Assembly: GCF_025994435.1 (NCBI RefSeq)
Contig: NZ_BAQK01000071.1
Span: forward strand, 67,410 to 131,409
Source: Gluconacetobacter johannae
Lineage (GTDB): Bacteria > Pseudomonadota > Alphaproteobacteria > Acetobacterales > Acetobacteraceae
Direction of reading: 5' to 3'
DNA length: 64,000 bases
Positions 26,077 to 35,637 of the stretch are shown here, piece after piece. A model generated the notes under the pieces. The model had not been told where the DNA came from. It was given only the letters and a program-made list of their open reading frames with translations, and ran no database searches. How positions within the stretch are numbered: the stretch's first letter is position 1; every line of letters begins with the position of its first letter. The position numbers and the translations under genes are program-made.

Positions 26077-27513
26077 ATGACCCTCAACCTCTCCATCCCG
26101 CAGCAGAATCATTCCGACTTCACGCCGCGGATCACCGTGATCGGCGTCGGTGGGGGCGGCACGAATGCGGTCGACAACATGATCCAGTCCCAGTTGCAGG
26201 GTGTGGAATTCGTGGTGGCGAACACCGACGCGCAGCAATTGTCCCACAGCAGGGCCGATCGCCGGATTCAGCTCGGCCCGCACCTGACGCAGGGCCTGGG
26301 CGCGGGGGCGAAGCCCGAAATCGGGCGCGCGGCGGCCGAGGAGGCGGCGGACGAGCTTGCCCGGCATCTCGACGGGGCGCACATGGTGTTCATCACCGCC
26401 GGCATGGGCGGCGGCACGGGCACCGGGGCGGCCCCGGTGATCGCACGCATGGCGCGCGAACGCGGCATCCTGACGGTGGGCGTCGTCACCAAGCCCTTCA
26501 CCTTCGAGGGCGTGCGCCGTTCCAAATCCGCCGACAGCGGCATCGCGGAACTGCAGCAGTATGTCGATACGCTGATCGTCATCCCCAACCAGAACCTCTT
26601 CCGCCTGGCCAACGAGCGCACCAGCTGGAAGGACGCGTTCAAGATGGCCGACAACGTCCTGTACATGGGCGTGCGCGGCGTGACCGACCTGATGATGGCG
26701 CCCGGCCTGGTCAATCTCGATTTCGCCGACATCCGGACCGTGATGGCCGAAATGGGCAAGGCGATGATGGGCACCGGCGAGGCCGAGGGCGAAAATCGCG
26801 CCATTTCCGCCGCCGAGGACGCCATTTCCAACCCGCTGCTGGAAGACACCTCGATGGCCGGCGCGCGCGGCCTGCTGATTAACATCACCGGCGGCGAGGA
26901 CCTGACGCTGTACGAGGTCGATCAGGCGGCCAACCGCATCCGCGAGGAAGTCGCCGACGACGCCAACATCATCTTCGGCTCGGCGATCGACCCCTCGCTG
27001 AACGGCAGCATCCGGGTCTCGGTCGTCGCCACCGGCATCGACACCCCGCCGATCCGCACGGCCGAACCGATCCACCCCGAGGCCGCGCCCGACGCGGCGC
27101 AGACCGCCCCGGCCCACGACGCCGCCACGGCCCCCTCGGCCGAGCCCCCCCCGGCCGGGATGCAGGCCCCGCCGCGCCACCAGACGCCGAACTTCGTCAA
27201 CGCAGCCCCGGTGGGCGCGCCTTCGCCCCATTCGGTGCCGCCCCAGGTGGCGCAGCACGGCGCCCGCCCGTCGCCGCGTTCGCCCCTGTTTTCCGAGGCG
27301 CCGCGTCCCGACGACACGCACCCCGCGCCGCCACGCGGCAACAGCCTGTTCAACATCGTCACCGGCGTGCTGCGCCGGGGCGGCCCCCCGGCGCCGGAGA
27401 CCCAGCGCGCCGAGCCCGCCCTGCCGGAGCATGAACCCGCCCCCGCCGTGCGGCAGGCCACCGCCGACGAGGTCGGGCTGGACATTCCGGCCTTCCTGCG
27501 CCGCCAGCCGTAA
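26077..27513 (+). CDS. ftsZ: Cell-division GTPase FtsZ
   Basis: 478 residues. Tubulin-like GTPase that forms the Z ring. The globular core covers about residues 15-325, with GVGGGGTNAVDNM (23-35) and the GTP-binding GGGTGTG (111-117). A Pro/Ala-rich disordered linker of about 135 residues follows. The extreme C-terminus, VGLDIPAFLRRQP, is the conserved peptide that binds FtsA and other partners. The gene ends the dcw cluster and is followed by a hairpin terminator. Confidence 0.97.
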   Translation: MTLNLSIPQQNHSDFTPRITVIGVGGGGTNAVDNMIQSQLQGVEFVVANTDAQQLSHSRADRRIQLGPHLTQGLGAGAKPEIGRAAAEEAADELARHLDGAHMVFITAGMGGGTGTGAAPVIARMARERGILTVGVVTKPFTFEGVRRSKSADSGIAELQQYVDTLIVIPNQNLFRLANERTSWKDAFKMADNVLYMGVRGVTDLMMAPGLVNLDFADIRTVMAEMGKAMMGTGEAEGENRAISAAEDAISNPLLEDTSMAGARGLLINITGGEDLTLYEVDQAANRIREEVADDANIIFGSAIDPSLNGSIRVSVVATGIDTPPIRTAEPIHPEAAPDAAQTAPAHDAATAPSAEPPPAGMQAPPRHQTPNFVNAAPVGAPSPHSVPPQVAQHGARPSPRSPLFSEAPRPDDTHPAPPRGNSLFNIVTGVLRRGGPPAPETQRAEPALPEHEPAPAVRQATADEVGLDIPAFLRRQP

Positions 27514-27524
27514 CCCCCTTCGCA

Positions 27525-27556
27525 CCCGCGGTGCCCGCCCTGGGCATTGCGGGTTT
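27525..27556 (+). terminator. Probable intrinsic terminator of the dcw cluster
   Basis: CCCGC (27525-27529) and GCCC (27533-27536) pair with GGGC (27542-27545) and GCGGG (27549-27553), separated by a symmetric internal loop. TTTATCT follows. It begins 12 bases after the ftsZ stop. Confidence 0.6.
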
Positions 27557-27575
27557 ATCTCGTTCTTTATCAGTA

Positions 27576-27662
27576 TGTTACGCCGTAACAGACGGCAATA
27601 ATGATTGACTGGCCGCAGACCGCCGTTCCCGTTAGAGATCAAACTGTCGTTCCTGTAACGAC
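27576..27662. promoter_or_regulatory. Two dyads in the lpxC upstream region
   Basis: TGTTAC-GCC-GTAACA at 27576-27590 and GTCGTT-N5-AACGAC at 27646-27662 flank a TTGACT at 27605-27610. They may be operators for an lpxC promoter. No -10 is convincing. Confidence 0.35.
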
Positions 27663-27690
27663 TAAAGAATAATCAACGCAGGGGACGCAG

Positions 27691-28704
27691 ATGGACGGTA
27701 TGCTGGCAACCTCGGTGACGCTCCCCAACCACGGCCCGACGCCCCCGGACGGCATCGCGGCCGACCTTCCGGGCCGGGACGGCGCCAGCCGCCCCCTGCC
27801 CCGCACGGCGCGCCAGCAGACGCTGCGCCAGTCCATTTCCTGCGTCGGAACCGGGCTGCACACCGGGCGGCGGATCGCCCTGGCCCTGCATCCGGCGCCG
27901 GAGCATACCGGCATCGTCTTCCGCCGCACCGACATGGACGGGCGGGCCATTCCGGCCCGCTTCGACCACGTCGCCGACACCCGCCTCAGCACCGTCATCG
28001 CCGATCCGCACGACCCCGCCCTGCGGGTCGCGACGATCGAACATCTGATGTCCGCCCTGTCGGCGGACGGCATCGACAATGCCTATGTCGATGTCGACGG
28101 GCCGGAGGTTCCGGTCTTCGACGGATCGGCCGCCGATTTCGTCTTCCTGCTCGACTGCGCGGGGCATGTGGAGCAGACGGCCCCCCGCACGGTCATCGAG
28201 ATCCTGCGCCCGGTCCGCGTCGCCGACGGCGACGCCTTCGCCGAGCTCCGCCCGGGGCGCGAGGCCGGACTGTCGATGACGATGACGATCGATTTTTCCG
28301 CTTCCGCGATCGGCGCGCAGACCTTCGCCATGCGCTTCGACCGGCAGGTCTTCCGGCGGGACATCGCAAATTGCCGGACCTTCACCCTGCGCCAGGAAAT
28401 CGAGGCGCTGCACGCCGCGGGCCTGGCGCGCGGCGGGTCGCTGGACAATGCCATCGTGGTGGACGGCGACACCGTCCTCAACCCGTGCGGCCTGCGCCGC
28501 CCCGACGAATTCGTCCGTCACAAGATGATCGACGCGGTCGGCGACCTGTACCTGGCCGGGGGCGTCCTCACCGGCGTGTTCGCGGGCCACAAATCCGGCC
28601 ACGCCCTGAACAACCGGCTGCTGCGTACGCTGTTCGCCGATCGCGGCGCGTGGCGCGTCCGCGGCCGCTCCCCCCAGGCGCAGGCCCTGCGCGTGGCGGC
28701 ATGA
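27691..28704 (+). CDS. lpxC: UDP-3-O-acyl-N-acetylglucosamine deacetylase
   Basis: 337 residues. Zinc enzyme and committed step of lipid A synthesis. After a variable N-terminus of about 40 residues the fold begins QTLRQSISCVGTGLHTGR. Zinc ligands are expected in TIEHLMSAL (His near 119), in HKMIDAVGDLYLAG (His near 273, Asp near 277); the active-site GHKSGHALNN is near 296. The N-terminus is longer than in E. coli, so ATG 27691 could be slightly upstream of the true start. It has its own upstream region and follows ftsZ, as in most proteobacteria. Confidence 0.95.
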   Translation: MDGMLATSVTLPNHGPTPPDGIAADLPGRDGASRPLPRTARQQTLRQSISCVGTGLHTGRRIALALHPAPEHTGIVFRRTDMDGRAIPARFDHVADTRLSTVIADPHDPALRVATIEHLMSALSADGIDNAYVDVDGPEVPVFDGSAADFVFLLDCAGHVEQTAPRTVIEILRPVRVADGDAFAELRPGREAGLSMTMTIDFSASAIGAQTFAMRFDRQVFRRDIANCRTFTLRQEIEALHAAGLARGGSLDNAIVVDGDTVLNPCGLRRPDEFVRHKMIDAVGDLYLAGGVLTGVFAGHKSGHALNNRLLRTLFADRGAWRVRGRSPQAQALRVAA

Positions 28705-28800
28705 CAGGCAAATTCGACTCCGCCGGCCACGAAAACGACGACACGGCCTTCACCCCGGCCCGCCGCATGATATAAGGCAGACCGAACTGGAAGAGCCGGC

Positions 28801-29703
28801 ATGTCATTGTGCAGATTTCGATTCCCCTTCGCTGACCGTCCGACGGGCCGCAATGCGCTCCGATTCGCCTCACTTTCCGTCGTGCTGCTGCTTGCGGCCT
28901 GCGGCGGCAAGAAATCGGCCGAGGACATGGTGTCGCGGGTGGCGTCGGCCGATACGCTCTACAATAACGGCATCGACGCGCTGCGTAGCCAGCGTTACGC
29001 GCTCGCCTCGGCCGAGTTCGAGGTGCTGCAACAGAATTATCCCTATTCGGGCTACACGGCCAACGCGCAGCTGATGGAAGGCTACGCCAACTATCTGCAG
29101 GATAAATATCCCGATGCGGTGCAGCAGCTGGACCGCTTCCTGGAACTGCATCCCACCAGCCCCGACGCCGCCTACGCCTTCTACCTTCGCGCCCTGTGCT
29201 ATTACGAACAGGTGGCCGACGTGCAGCGCGACCAGCAGGGCACCATCGAGGCCATGAACGCGCTGGAGGAGGTCATCACCCGCTTCCCGCAATCGCCCTA
29301 CGCCCGCGACGCGCAGCTCAAGGTCGATCTCTGCCGCGACCATCTGGCCGGCAAGGAAATGCTGGTCGGCCGCTTCTACCAGCAGCAGCGCAATTACGAG
29401 GCCGCGGTCAATCGCTACCAGCGCGTGATCCAGGATTTCCAGACCACGAACCATGTCCCCGAGGCCCTCGAACGGCTGGTCGAGGTCTATCTGGATCTGG
29501 GCCTGACCGACCAGGCGCGCCGCTCGGCGTCGGTGCTGTCCTTCAACTATCCGGGCAGCAAATGGTACCGCTACAGCTACAACATGCTGCGTAGCGAACA
29601 TCTGCTGGGCGCCAACATGCCGGCCCCGGCCTCGTCCCAGCACGCGGACGGCACGCCGGCGCGGCGCGGCTTCTTCTCGCGCGCGTGGCACGCGGTCTTC
29701 TGA
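28801..29703 (+). CDS. bamD: Outer-membrane assembly lipoprotein BamD
   Basis: 300 residues. Essential partner of BamA in inserting outer-membrane beta-barrels. A lipoprotein signal ends in LLAAC with lipidated Cys34. Five TPR-like repeats follow: YNNGIDALRSQRYALASAEFEVL near 55, then similar helices through SVLSFNYPGSKWYRYSYNML near 253-272. Length and repeat layout match BamD/ComL. The signal peptide is preceded by about 20 extra residues. Confidence 0.94.
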   Translation: MSLCRFRFPFADRPTGRNALRFASLSVVLLLAACGGKKSAEDMVSRVASADTLYNNGIDALRSQRYALASAEFEVLQQNYPYSGYTANAQLMEGYANYLQDKYPDAVQQLDRFLELHPTSPDAAYAFYLRALCYYEQVADVQRDQQGTIEAMNALEEVITRFPQSPYARDAQLKVDLCRDHLAGKEMLVGRFYQQQRNYEAAVNRYQRVIQDFQTTNHVPEALERLVEVYLDLGLTDQARRSASVLSFNYPGSKWYRYSYNMLRSEHLLGANMPAPASSQHADGTPARRGFFSRAWHAVF

Positions 29704-29743
29704 CCCGCGTGCGGCCCCGCCCCCTCCCGCGCGCGCCTTTCCC

Positions 29744-31468
29744 ATGCTGACCCGCCTCTCGATCCGGGACGTCGTTCTGATCGAGAAGCTCGATCTGCCT
29801 TTCTCCCCCGGCCTGACGGTGCTGACGGGCGAAACCGGCGCGGGCAAGTCCATCCTGCTGGACAGCCTGGGCCTGGCGCTGGGCGACCGCGCCAGCGCCA
29901 GCCTGGTCCGCGCCGGCGCCGAGCAGGCCAGCGTGTCGGCATGCTTCGAAATCGCGCCCGACCATCCGCTGCACGGCCTGCTGGGCGAACAGGGCATCGT
30001 GATCGACGACCCGCACGAACCGATCGTCCTGCGCCGGATCGTCGCCGTCGATGGCCGGTCGCGCGCCTATATCAACGACCAGCCGGCGGGCGTGAACCTG
30101 CTGCGCCGGGCGGCGGCGCTGCTGGTCGAAATCCAGGGCCAGCACGAACAGATGGGACTGGCCGACCCGTCCACCCATCTGGACCTGCTGGATGCGTTCG
30201 GCGTGCCGCAGGCGCTGCGCGACGACACGGCCACCGCCTACCGCGCCTGGATCGAGGCCACGGCCGAGCTGGCCGCCGCCCGCGCCGCGATGGAAAGCGC
30301 CGCGCGCGAGGAAGACTGGCTGCGCCAGGCGGTGGACGACCTGTCGGCCCTGGCCCCGCAGGACGACGAGGAAACGCATCTGGCCGGCCTGCGCCAGTCC
30401 CTGCAACAGGGCGAACGGCGCGCCGAGGCCATCGCCGCCGCCCTGGCCGACCTGACGCCGCGCGACCGGCGCGCCAGCGGGCCGGCGGCCGCCCTGCGTA
30501 ACGCCAGCCGCACCTTGCAGCGCCTGCTGCCCGCGCCGGGGGCCGGCGATGGCGGACACGACCAGCCGGGCGCGGAACAGCAGGCCATGGCGCAGGATGC
30601 CCTCGCCGCCCTGGAACGCGCCGAGGAAGCCCTGGCCGAGGCCGAGACGATGCTGTCGCGCCTCGCCGCGGAGTCCGAAGGCGACCCCCGCCTGCTGGAA
30701 CAGACCGAGGAACGGCTGTTCGCCCTGCGTGCCGCCGCACGCAAGCACGGCGTATCGGTTCCCGAACTGCCGGGATTGCTGGCCGCCTTCGCCAGCCGGC
30801 TGGCCGCGCTGGATTCGGGCAATGCCCGCATCGGCGCGCTGGAAGCCACGATGCGCGACACCCGCGCCCGCTTCGAGGCCGCGGCGCAGGGCCTGACCGC
30901 CGCGCGCGAGAAGACCGCCCGCCGCCTGGAACAGGCCGTAACGGCGGAACTGCGCCCCCTGCGGCTGGAACGCGCGCGCTTCATCGTCTCGCTGGTGCCG
31001 CTGTCGCCCGAGGCCTGGAACGTGCGCGGGCGGGAACAGGCGGCTTTCCAGATCGCCGCCAACCCCGGCCAGCCCCCCGGCCCGCTGGCGAAGGTGGCGT
31101 CGGGCGGCGAATTGTCGCGCCTGATGCTGGCGCTCAAGGTCGTGTTGGCCGGGCGCTCCGCCGTGCCGACCCTGGTGTTCGACGAGGTCGATTCGGGCGT
31201 GGGCGGGGCGACGGCCTCGGCCATCGGCGACAGGCTGTCGCGGGTCGGGCAGGACGTGCAGGTGCTGGTCGTCACCCACAGCCCGCAGGTCGCGGCCCGT
31301 GGCAACGCCCACCTGCGGATCAGCAAGTCGGTCGTGAAGGGGCGGACGGAAACCCGCGCCGAACCGCTGCCGGCAGAAGCCCGCCGCGAGGAAATCGCCC
31401 GGATGCTGGCCGGCGACACCATCACCGAGGCCGCGCGCGCGGCCGCCGACAGTCTCCTGCAAGGGTGA
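29744..31468 (+). CDS. recN: DNA repair protein RecN
   Basis: 574 residues. SMC-like ATPase acting in double-strand-break repair. The Walker A GETGAGKS is at 29-36. Long coiled-coil arms run from about 150 to 410. The ABC signature SGGELSRLMLALK is near 452, and Walker B LVFDEVDSGVGG near 477 is typical of RecN. ligA starts 7 bases after its stop, so the two are probably cotranscribed. Confidence 0.95.
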   Translation: MLTRLSIRDVVLIEKLDLPFSPGLTVLTGETGAGKSILLDSLGLALGDRASASLVRAGAEQASVSACFEIAPDHPLHGLLGEQGIVIDDPHEPIVLRRIVAVDGRSRAYINDQPAGVNLLRRAAALLVEIQGQHEQMGLADPSTHLDLLDAFGVPQALRDDTATAYRAWIEATAELAAARAAMESAAREEDWLRQAVDDLSALAPQDDEETHLAGLRQSLQQGERRAEAIAAALADLTPRDRRASGPAAALRNASRTLQRLLPAPGAGDGGHDQPGAEQQAMAQDALAALERAEEALAEAETMLSRLAAESEGDPRLLEQTEERLFALRAAARKHGVSVPELPGLLAAFASRLAALDSGNARIGALEATMRDTRARFEAAAQGLTAAREKTARRLEQAVTAELRPLRLERARFIVSLVPLSPEAWNVRGREQAAFQIAANPGQPPGPLAKVASGGELSRLMLALKVVLAGRSAVPTLVFDEVDSGVGGATASAIGDRLSRVGQDVQVLVVTHSPQVAARGNAHLRISKSVVKGRTETRAEPLPAEARREEIARMLAGDTITEAARAAADSLLQG

Positions 31469-31475
31469 GAACGCA

Positions 31476-33590
31476 ATGTCCCCCGACACCGCCCCGGATC
31501 CGGCGACGCTGGACTCCGCCCGCCTGAGCGAGGATCAGGCCCGCGCCGAACTGGAGCGCCTGGCCCGCGAGATCCACCGCCTGGACCGCGCGTACTACGA
31601 GGACGACGCCCCCGAGGTCACCGACGCGGAATATGACGCCCTCCGCCGCCGCAACCTCGACATCGAGACCCGCTTCCCCCGCCTGCGCCGCGACGACAGC
31701 CCGTCGCTGCGCCTCGGCGCGGCCCCCGCCGCCGCGTTCGGACGGCACCGGCACCTGGTGCCCATGCTGTCGCTGGACAATGTGTTCGACCGCGCGGATT
31801 TCGAATCCTTCGTCACCCGCGCCGCCCGCTTCCTGGGGCTGGACGAGGACCGGACCCAGGCGCTGCGCTTCGTCGCCGAACCCAAGATCGACGGGCTGTC
31901 GATCAGCCTGACCTATGAAAACGGCCGCTTCGTCCGGGGCACCACCCGCGGCGACGGAACCGAGGGCGAGGACGTCACCGCCAATCTGCGTACCCTGCGC
32001 GACCTGCCGCTGCGGCTGAAAGGCGACGCACCCGCGCTGGTCGAGATCCGGGGCGAGGTCTTCCTGTCCAAGTCCGCCTTCCTGGCCATCAACGCCGACC
32101 AGGCTGCCGCCGGGCACAAGCTGTTCGCCAATCCGCGCAATGCGGCGGCCGGGTCGCTGCGCCAGCTTGACCCCGCAATCACCGCCCGCCGCCCGCTCTC
32201 GCTGTTCGCCTACGCGCAGGGGTTCGCCAGCGACCGGGTGGCGGACACGCATTGGGACTATCTGACGCGGCTGCACCAATGGGGATTCAGCGTCAATCCG
32301 CTGTCGCGCGTGGTCCAGAGCGCCGCCACCGCCGAATCCTTCATGGACGACATCGCCCGCGAACGATCGGGCCTCGAATACGATATCGACGGCGTGGTGT
32401 ACAAGATCGACGATCTGGCGTTGCAGGATCGGCTGGGCTTCGTGGGGCGCGCGCCGCGCTGGGCCATCGCGTGGAAATTCCCCGCCGAACAGGCCATCAC
32501 CCGCCTGATCCGCATCGACATCCAGGTCGGCCGCACCGGCGCGCTGACCCCCGTGGCGACCCTGGAGCCGGTGAATGTCGGCGGCGTCATCGTCACCCGC
32601 GCCACCCTGCATAACGAGGACGAGATCGCCCGCAAGGACATCCGCGAGGGCGATCTGGTGCAGATCCAGCGCGCGGGCGACGTCATTCCGCAGGTGCTGG
32701 CGGTCGTGCCGCCGGGCGCCGATGATCCGCCGCGCAACGACCCCTTCGTCTTCCCGCACGAGTGCCCCATCTGCCATTCCCGGGCCGAGCGCCCGCCGGG
32801 CGAGGTCGTCTGGCGCTGCACCGGCGGCCTGACCTGCCCGGCGCAGGTGGTGGAACGGCTGATCCATTTCGTGTCGCGCGACGCCTTCGACATCGACGGG
32901 CTGGGCGAACGCACCATCACCGAATTCCATGCCGACGGGCTGCTGAAGACGCCGGCCGACATCTTCCGCCTGCCCGACCATGAGGAAGACATCGCCCGGC
33001 GCGAGGGCTGGGGCCCGCTCTCCGCCCGCAACCTGACGGCGGCGATCCGGGCGCAGCAGACCATTCCGCTGGCCCGCTTCATCTACGCGCTGGGCATCCG
33101 CCGGATCGGCGCCAGCAACGCGCGCCTGCTGGCGCGGCACTATGGGTCGTACGCCAACTGGTTCGAACAGATGCGGCGCGCCACCACGGTGGGGTCGGAC
33201 GAACGGCTGGCGCTGGGGTCGATCACCGGAATCGGATCGGTCATCGCCGACGAACTGGCGGCCTTCTTCCTGGAAGATCACAACATCGCCACCCTGCACG
33301 ACCTGACGGCGATGCTGACGACCATCGAGGACGAGGAAGCCCCGGCCGAAGGCGCCCTGTCGGGCCGCACCATCGTCTTCACCGGCACGCTTGTGACCAT
33401 GTCCCGCCCCGAAGCCAAGGCGGTGGCCGAACGGCTGGGCGCGCGCGTGACCGACAGCGTGTCGAAGAAGACCGACCTGGTCGTGCTGGGCGCCGATGCC
33501 GGATCGAAGGCCCGCAAGGCCGCGGAACTGGGCATCGACACGCTGGACGAGGCCGGATGGCGCGAACTGGCGGGCCTGCCACCGGCATAG
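31476..33590 (+). CDS. ligA: NAD-dependent DNA ligase
   Basis: 704 residues. Seals nicks using NAD+. Domain Ia carries YYEDDAPEVTDAEYD (about 40-54). The adenylation motif KIDG has the nucleotidylated Lys137. The OB fold follows, then a four-cysteine zinc finger (CPIC...C...C near 430-454), helix-hairpin-helix repeats and a C-terminal BRCT domain (about 625-700, SGRTIVFTGTL). All domains are complete. Confidence 0.96.
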   Translation: MSPDTAPDPATLDSARLSEDQARAELERLAREIHRLDRAYYEDDAPEVTDAEYDALRRRNLDIETRFPRLRRDDSPSLRLGAAPAAAFGRHRHLVPMLSLDNVFDRADFESFVTRAARFLGLDEDRTQALRFVAEPKIDGLSISLTYENGRFVRGTTRGDGTEGEDVTANLRTLRDLPLRLKGDAPALVEIRGEVFLSKSAFLAINADQAAAGHKLFANPRNAAAGSLRQLDPAITARRPLSLFAYAQGFASDRVADTHWDYLTRLHQWGFSVNPLSRVVQSAATAESFMDDIARERSGLEYDIDGVVYKIDDLALQDRLGFVGRAPRWAIAWKFPAEQAITRLIRIDIQVGRTGALTPVATLEPVNVGGVIVTRATLHNEDEIARKDIREGDLVQIQRAGDVIPQVLAVVPPGADDPPRNDPFVFPHECPICHSRAERPPGEVVWRCTGGLTCPAQVVERLIHFVSRDAFDIDGLGERTITEFHADGLLKTPADIFRLPDHEEDIARREGWGPLSARNLTAAIRAQQTIPLARFIYALGIRRIGASNARLLARHYGSYANWFEQMRRATTVGSDERLALGSITGIGSVIADELAAFFLEDHNIATLHDLTAMLTTIEDEEAPAEGALSGRTIVFTGTLVTMSRPEAKAVAERLGARVTDSVSKKTDLVVLGADAGSKARKAAELGIDTLDEAGWRELAGLPPA

Positions 33591-33753
33591 CAGACCCCCA
33601 CACCCTCCGCACCGACTGGCGGCAGGCCCGAAAGATGCGCTACGCTGCACGTCGCATGCCATATTCCGTCGCCAGGACCACCCGCCCTCCCCTTCCACAC
33701 CGGTCCGTTCCCCCGTCCGCCAGGCGGCAGGGCACAATCCCGGGGGCACGGTC

Positions 33754-35100
33754 ATGATCCTGCTGGGCGGACTGGTCGCCATCGTCCTGCTGATTGCCGT
33801 CAGCATCCTGATCTCGCTGTCCGAAATCTCGTTCGCGGCAGCGCGCGAGGTGCGGTTACGCACCCGCGCCGAGGCCGGCGATACCCGCGCGGTCAATTTC
33901 CTGCGCCTGCGCCGCAACAGCGGCCAGGTGATGACGGTCCTGCAAATCTGCCTGAACGCGGTCGGCGTGCTGGGCGGCGTCATCAGCAGCGAACTGATTA
34001 CACCGCCGCTGGGGCAGATCCTGAAATCGTTCGGCCTCGAGGACGCGCTGGCCGGGCATGTCGCCTCCACCGTCTCGTTCCTGGTGGTGACGGGCCTGTT
34101 CGTGCTGTTCGCCGACCTGCTGCCCAAGCGGATCGCAATGAACGCGCCGGATCGCGTGGCCCTGGCCATCGGCTGGTTCCCCGCGCTGGCGCTGCGGGTG
34201 CTCTATCCCGCCGTCTGGATCTTCTCCAGGATCTCGGACGTCATCCTGCGCGCGCTGAAGATCCCGGCCTCGTCGGCCGTCGATCCCGTCACCCCCGAGG
34301 ACCTGCGCGCGATCCTGGCGGCCGGCACGGCCTCGGGCATCCTGCTGGAGCAGGAACACCAGATGATCCAGAACGTGCTGGGCCTGCAGGACCGCTCGGT
34401 CACCTCGGCGATGACCCCGCGAGACGAGATCGTGTTCCTCGACGTGCAGGAAAGCGCCGAAATCCAGCGCGACAAGGTCCGCGTGCGCCCCTATTCGCGC
34501 TATCCACTGTGCGACGGCGGGCTGGACAATGTCATCGGCTCGATCCGCGCCGAGGACGTGCTGGCGGCGGTGGTCGAGGACGGACCGGTGACCGAACCCG
34601 CCGGCACCAGCCTGCCGGCGTCGGGCCAGATCTACCGGATGCGCCGCGACGTGCTGTCGCTGCCCGATACGCTCAACCTGTGGGACACGCTGGCGCAGTT
34701 CGACACCCATGGCGCGGGCTTCGCCCTGATCGTCAACGAGTACGGGCTGGTCGTCGGGCTGATTACCTTCAAGGACATCATGGGCGCGCTGATGGACGGG
34801 CTGGCCAACCCGTTCGAGGAACAGGCGATCGTCCGCCGGGACGAAAATTCCTGGCTGATCGACGGCGCCGCGCCGATCGGCGACGTGACCCGCGAACTGG
34901 GCATCGCCGCCCTGGCCGACGGCCATAATTTCGATACCATCGGCGGTTTCGTCATGCACCGCCTGCGCCGCATGGCCCGCAAGGCCGACCGCGTCGAAGC
35001 CGCGCATTTCCTGTTCGAGGTCGTGGATGTCGAAGGCTTCCGCATCAACCAGCTCCTGGTCACCCGCCGCCCCCGCCGCCCGGACGCCGACGCGCCGTAA
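33754..35100 (+). CDS. CNNM/HlyC-CorC family membrane protein (DUF21, CBS pair, CorC_HlyC)
   Basis: 448 residues. The N-terminal DUF21 domain (about 1-190) has about four hydrophobic segments and the SLSEISFAAAR motif. A CBS-domain pair follows (about 200-345; the segment ending VTSAMTPRDEIVFL is typical of its start) and then a C-terminal CorC/HlyC domain (about 355-440). Relatives take part in magnesium or cobalt homeostasis; the 'hemolysin' label is historical. ATG 33754 is chosen because the hydrophobic N-terminus starts there. It stands alone after ligA. Confidence 0.85.
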   Translation: MILLGGLVAIVLLIAVSILISLSEISFAAAREVRLRTRAEAGDTRAVNFLRLRRNSGQVMTVLQICLNAVGVLGGVISSELITPPLGQILKSFGLEDALAGHVASTVSFLVVTGLFVLFADLLPKRIAMNAPDRVALAIGWFPALALRVLYPAVWIFSRISDVILRALKIPASSAVDPVTPEDLRAILAAGTASGILLEQEHQMIQNVLGLQDRSVTSAMTPRDEIVFLDVQESAEIQRDKVRVRPYSRYPLCDGGLDNVIGSIRAEDVLAAVVEDGPVTEPAGTSLPASGQIYRMRRDVLSLPDTLNLWDTLAQFDTHGAGFALIVNEYGLVVGLITFKDIMGALMDGLANPFEEQAIVRRDENSWLIDGAAPIGDVTRELGIAALADGHNFDTIGGFVMHRLRRMARKADRVEAAHFLFEVVDVEGFRINQLLVTRRPRRPDADAP

Positions 35101-35118
35101 GGGTCGAAGCCCCCCTGT

Positions 35119-35637
35119 CTATTTAAACCGGCAGGGCCGATCGGCGGTGGGCGTTTCATCCGTCTGAACGACCATCAACTCCACCGGTCCGTCACCGACA
35201 TTTCCGGCATCGTGCCCGACGCGGCCCTGCCGGTCCTTCCGGCTCAACTGATCTTCACCCAGAGACACGTCTCCCGGCCCCATGACGACCTTGTGGCCGT
35301 CCATGGCCGTGACATACCACGCACCCCTGAGCGGAATAATCCACTGCACCTTCGGGTCAGGATGCCATGTGCCGTTCCAGTGCGCCGGCTGCACGGTAAA
35401 GATCACCTGGCCATGATCGTTCTGCATCCGGTCCTGCCATTGGGGACCGGCAGGTTTCGACATGGTCTTGAGGTCGAAGTCACGCACCGGGCATTTCGTC
35501 ATGTGGCTGATGCCGGCATGATCCGTCCAGTTATGCCAGTACCACATCGTCGGGCGCGGCGGAGGGGTCTGCGCGCGCGCGGGTCCAATCGTCCAGACAG
35601 CGGAAACGAGCCCGGCAAGAACGGCAATCCGTATCAC
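35119..35637 (-). CDS. Exported cupin-domain protein
   Basis: 172 residues from GTG 35637. That start forms a GTGA overlap with the stop of the upstream VOC gene and follows AGGA at a good distance. A cleavable signal peptide ends near ARAQ. A single cupin-like beta-barrel follows; HWNGTWHPDPKVQWIIPLRGAWYVTAMDGHKVVMGPGDVSLGED has the spacing of cupin motif 1, so a periplasmic small-molecule binding or isomerase/dioxygenase-like role is possible. Function is not known. It is coupled to the VOC gene. Confidence 0.7.
   Translation of the reverse strand: MIRIAVLAGLVSAVWTIGPARAQTPPPRPTMWYWHNWTDHAGISHMTKCPVRDFDLKTMSKPAGPQWQDRMQNDHGQVIFTVQPAHWNGTWHPDPKVQWIIPLRGAWYVTAMDGHKVVMGPGDVSLGEDQLSRKDRQGRVGHDAGNVGDGPVELMVVQTDETPTADRPCRFK

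Noticed and set aside
31422..34169. Long minus-strand open frame across ligA and the CNNM gene
   Set aside because: It is the shadow of two clear plus-strand genes and has a Gly/Ala/Arg/Gln-rich composition without domains.
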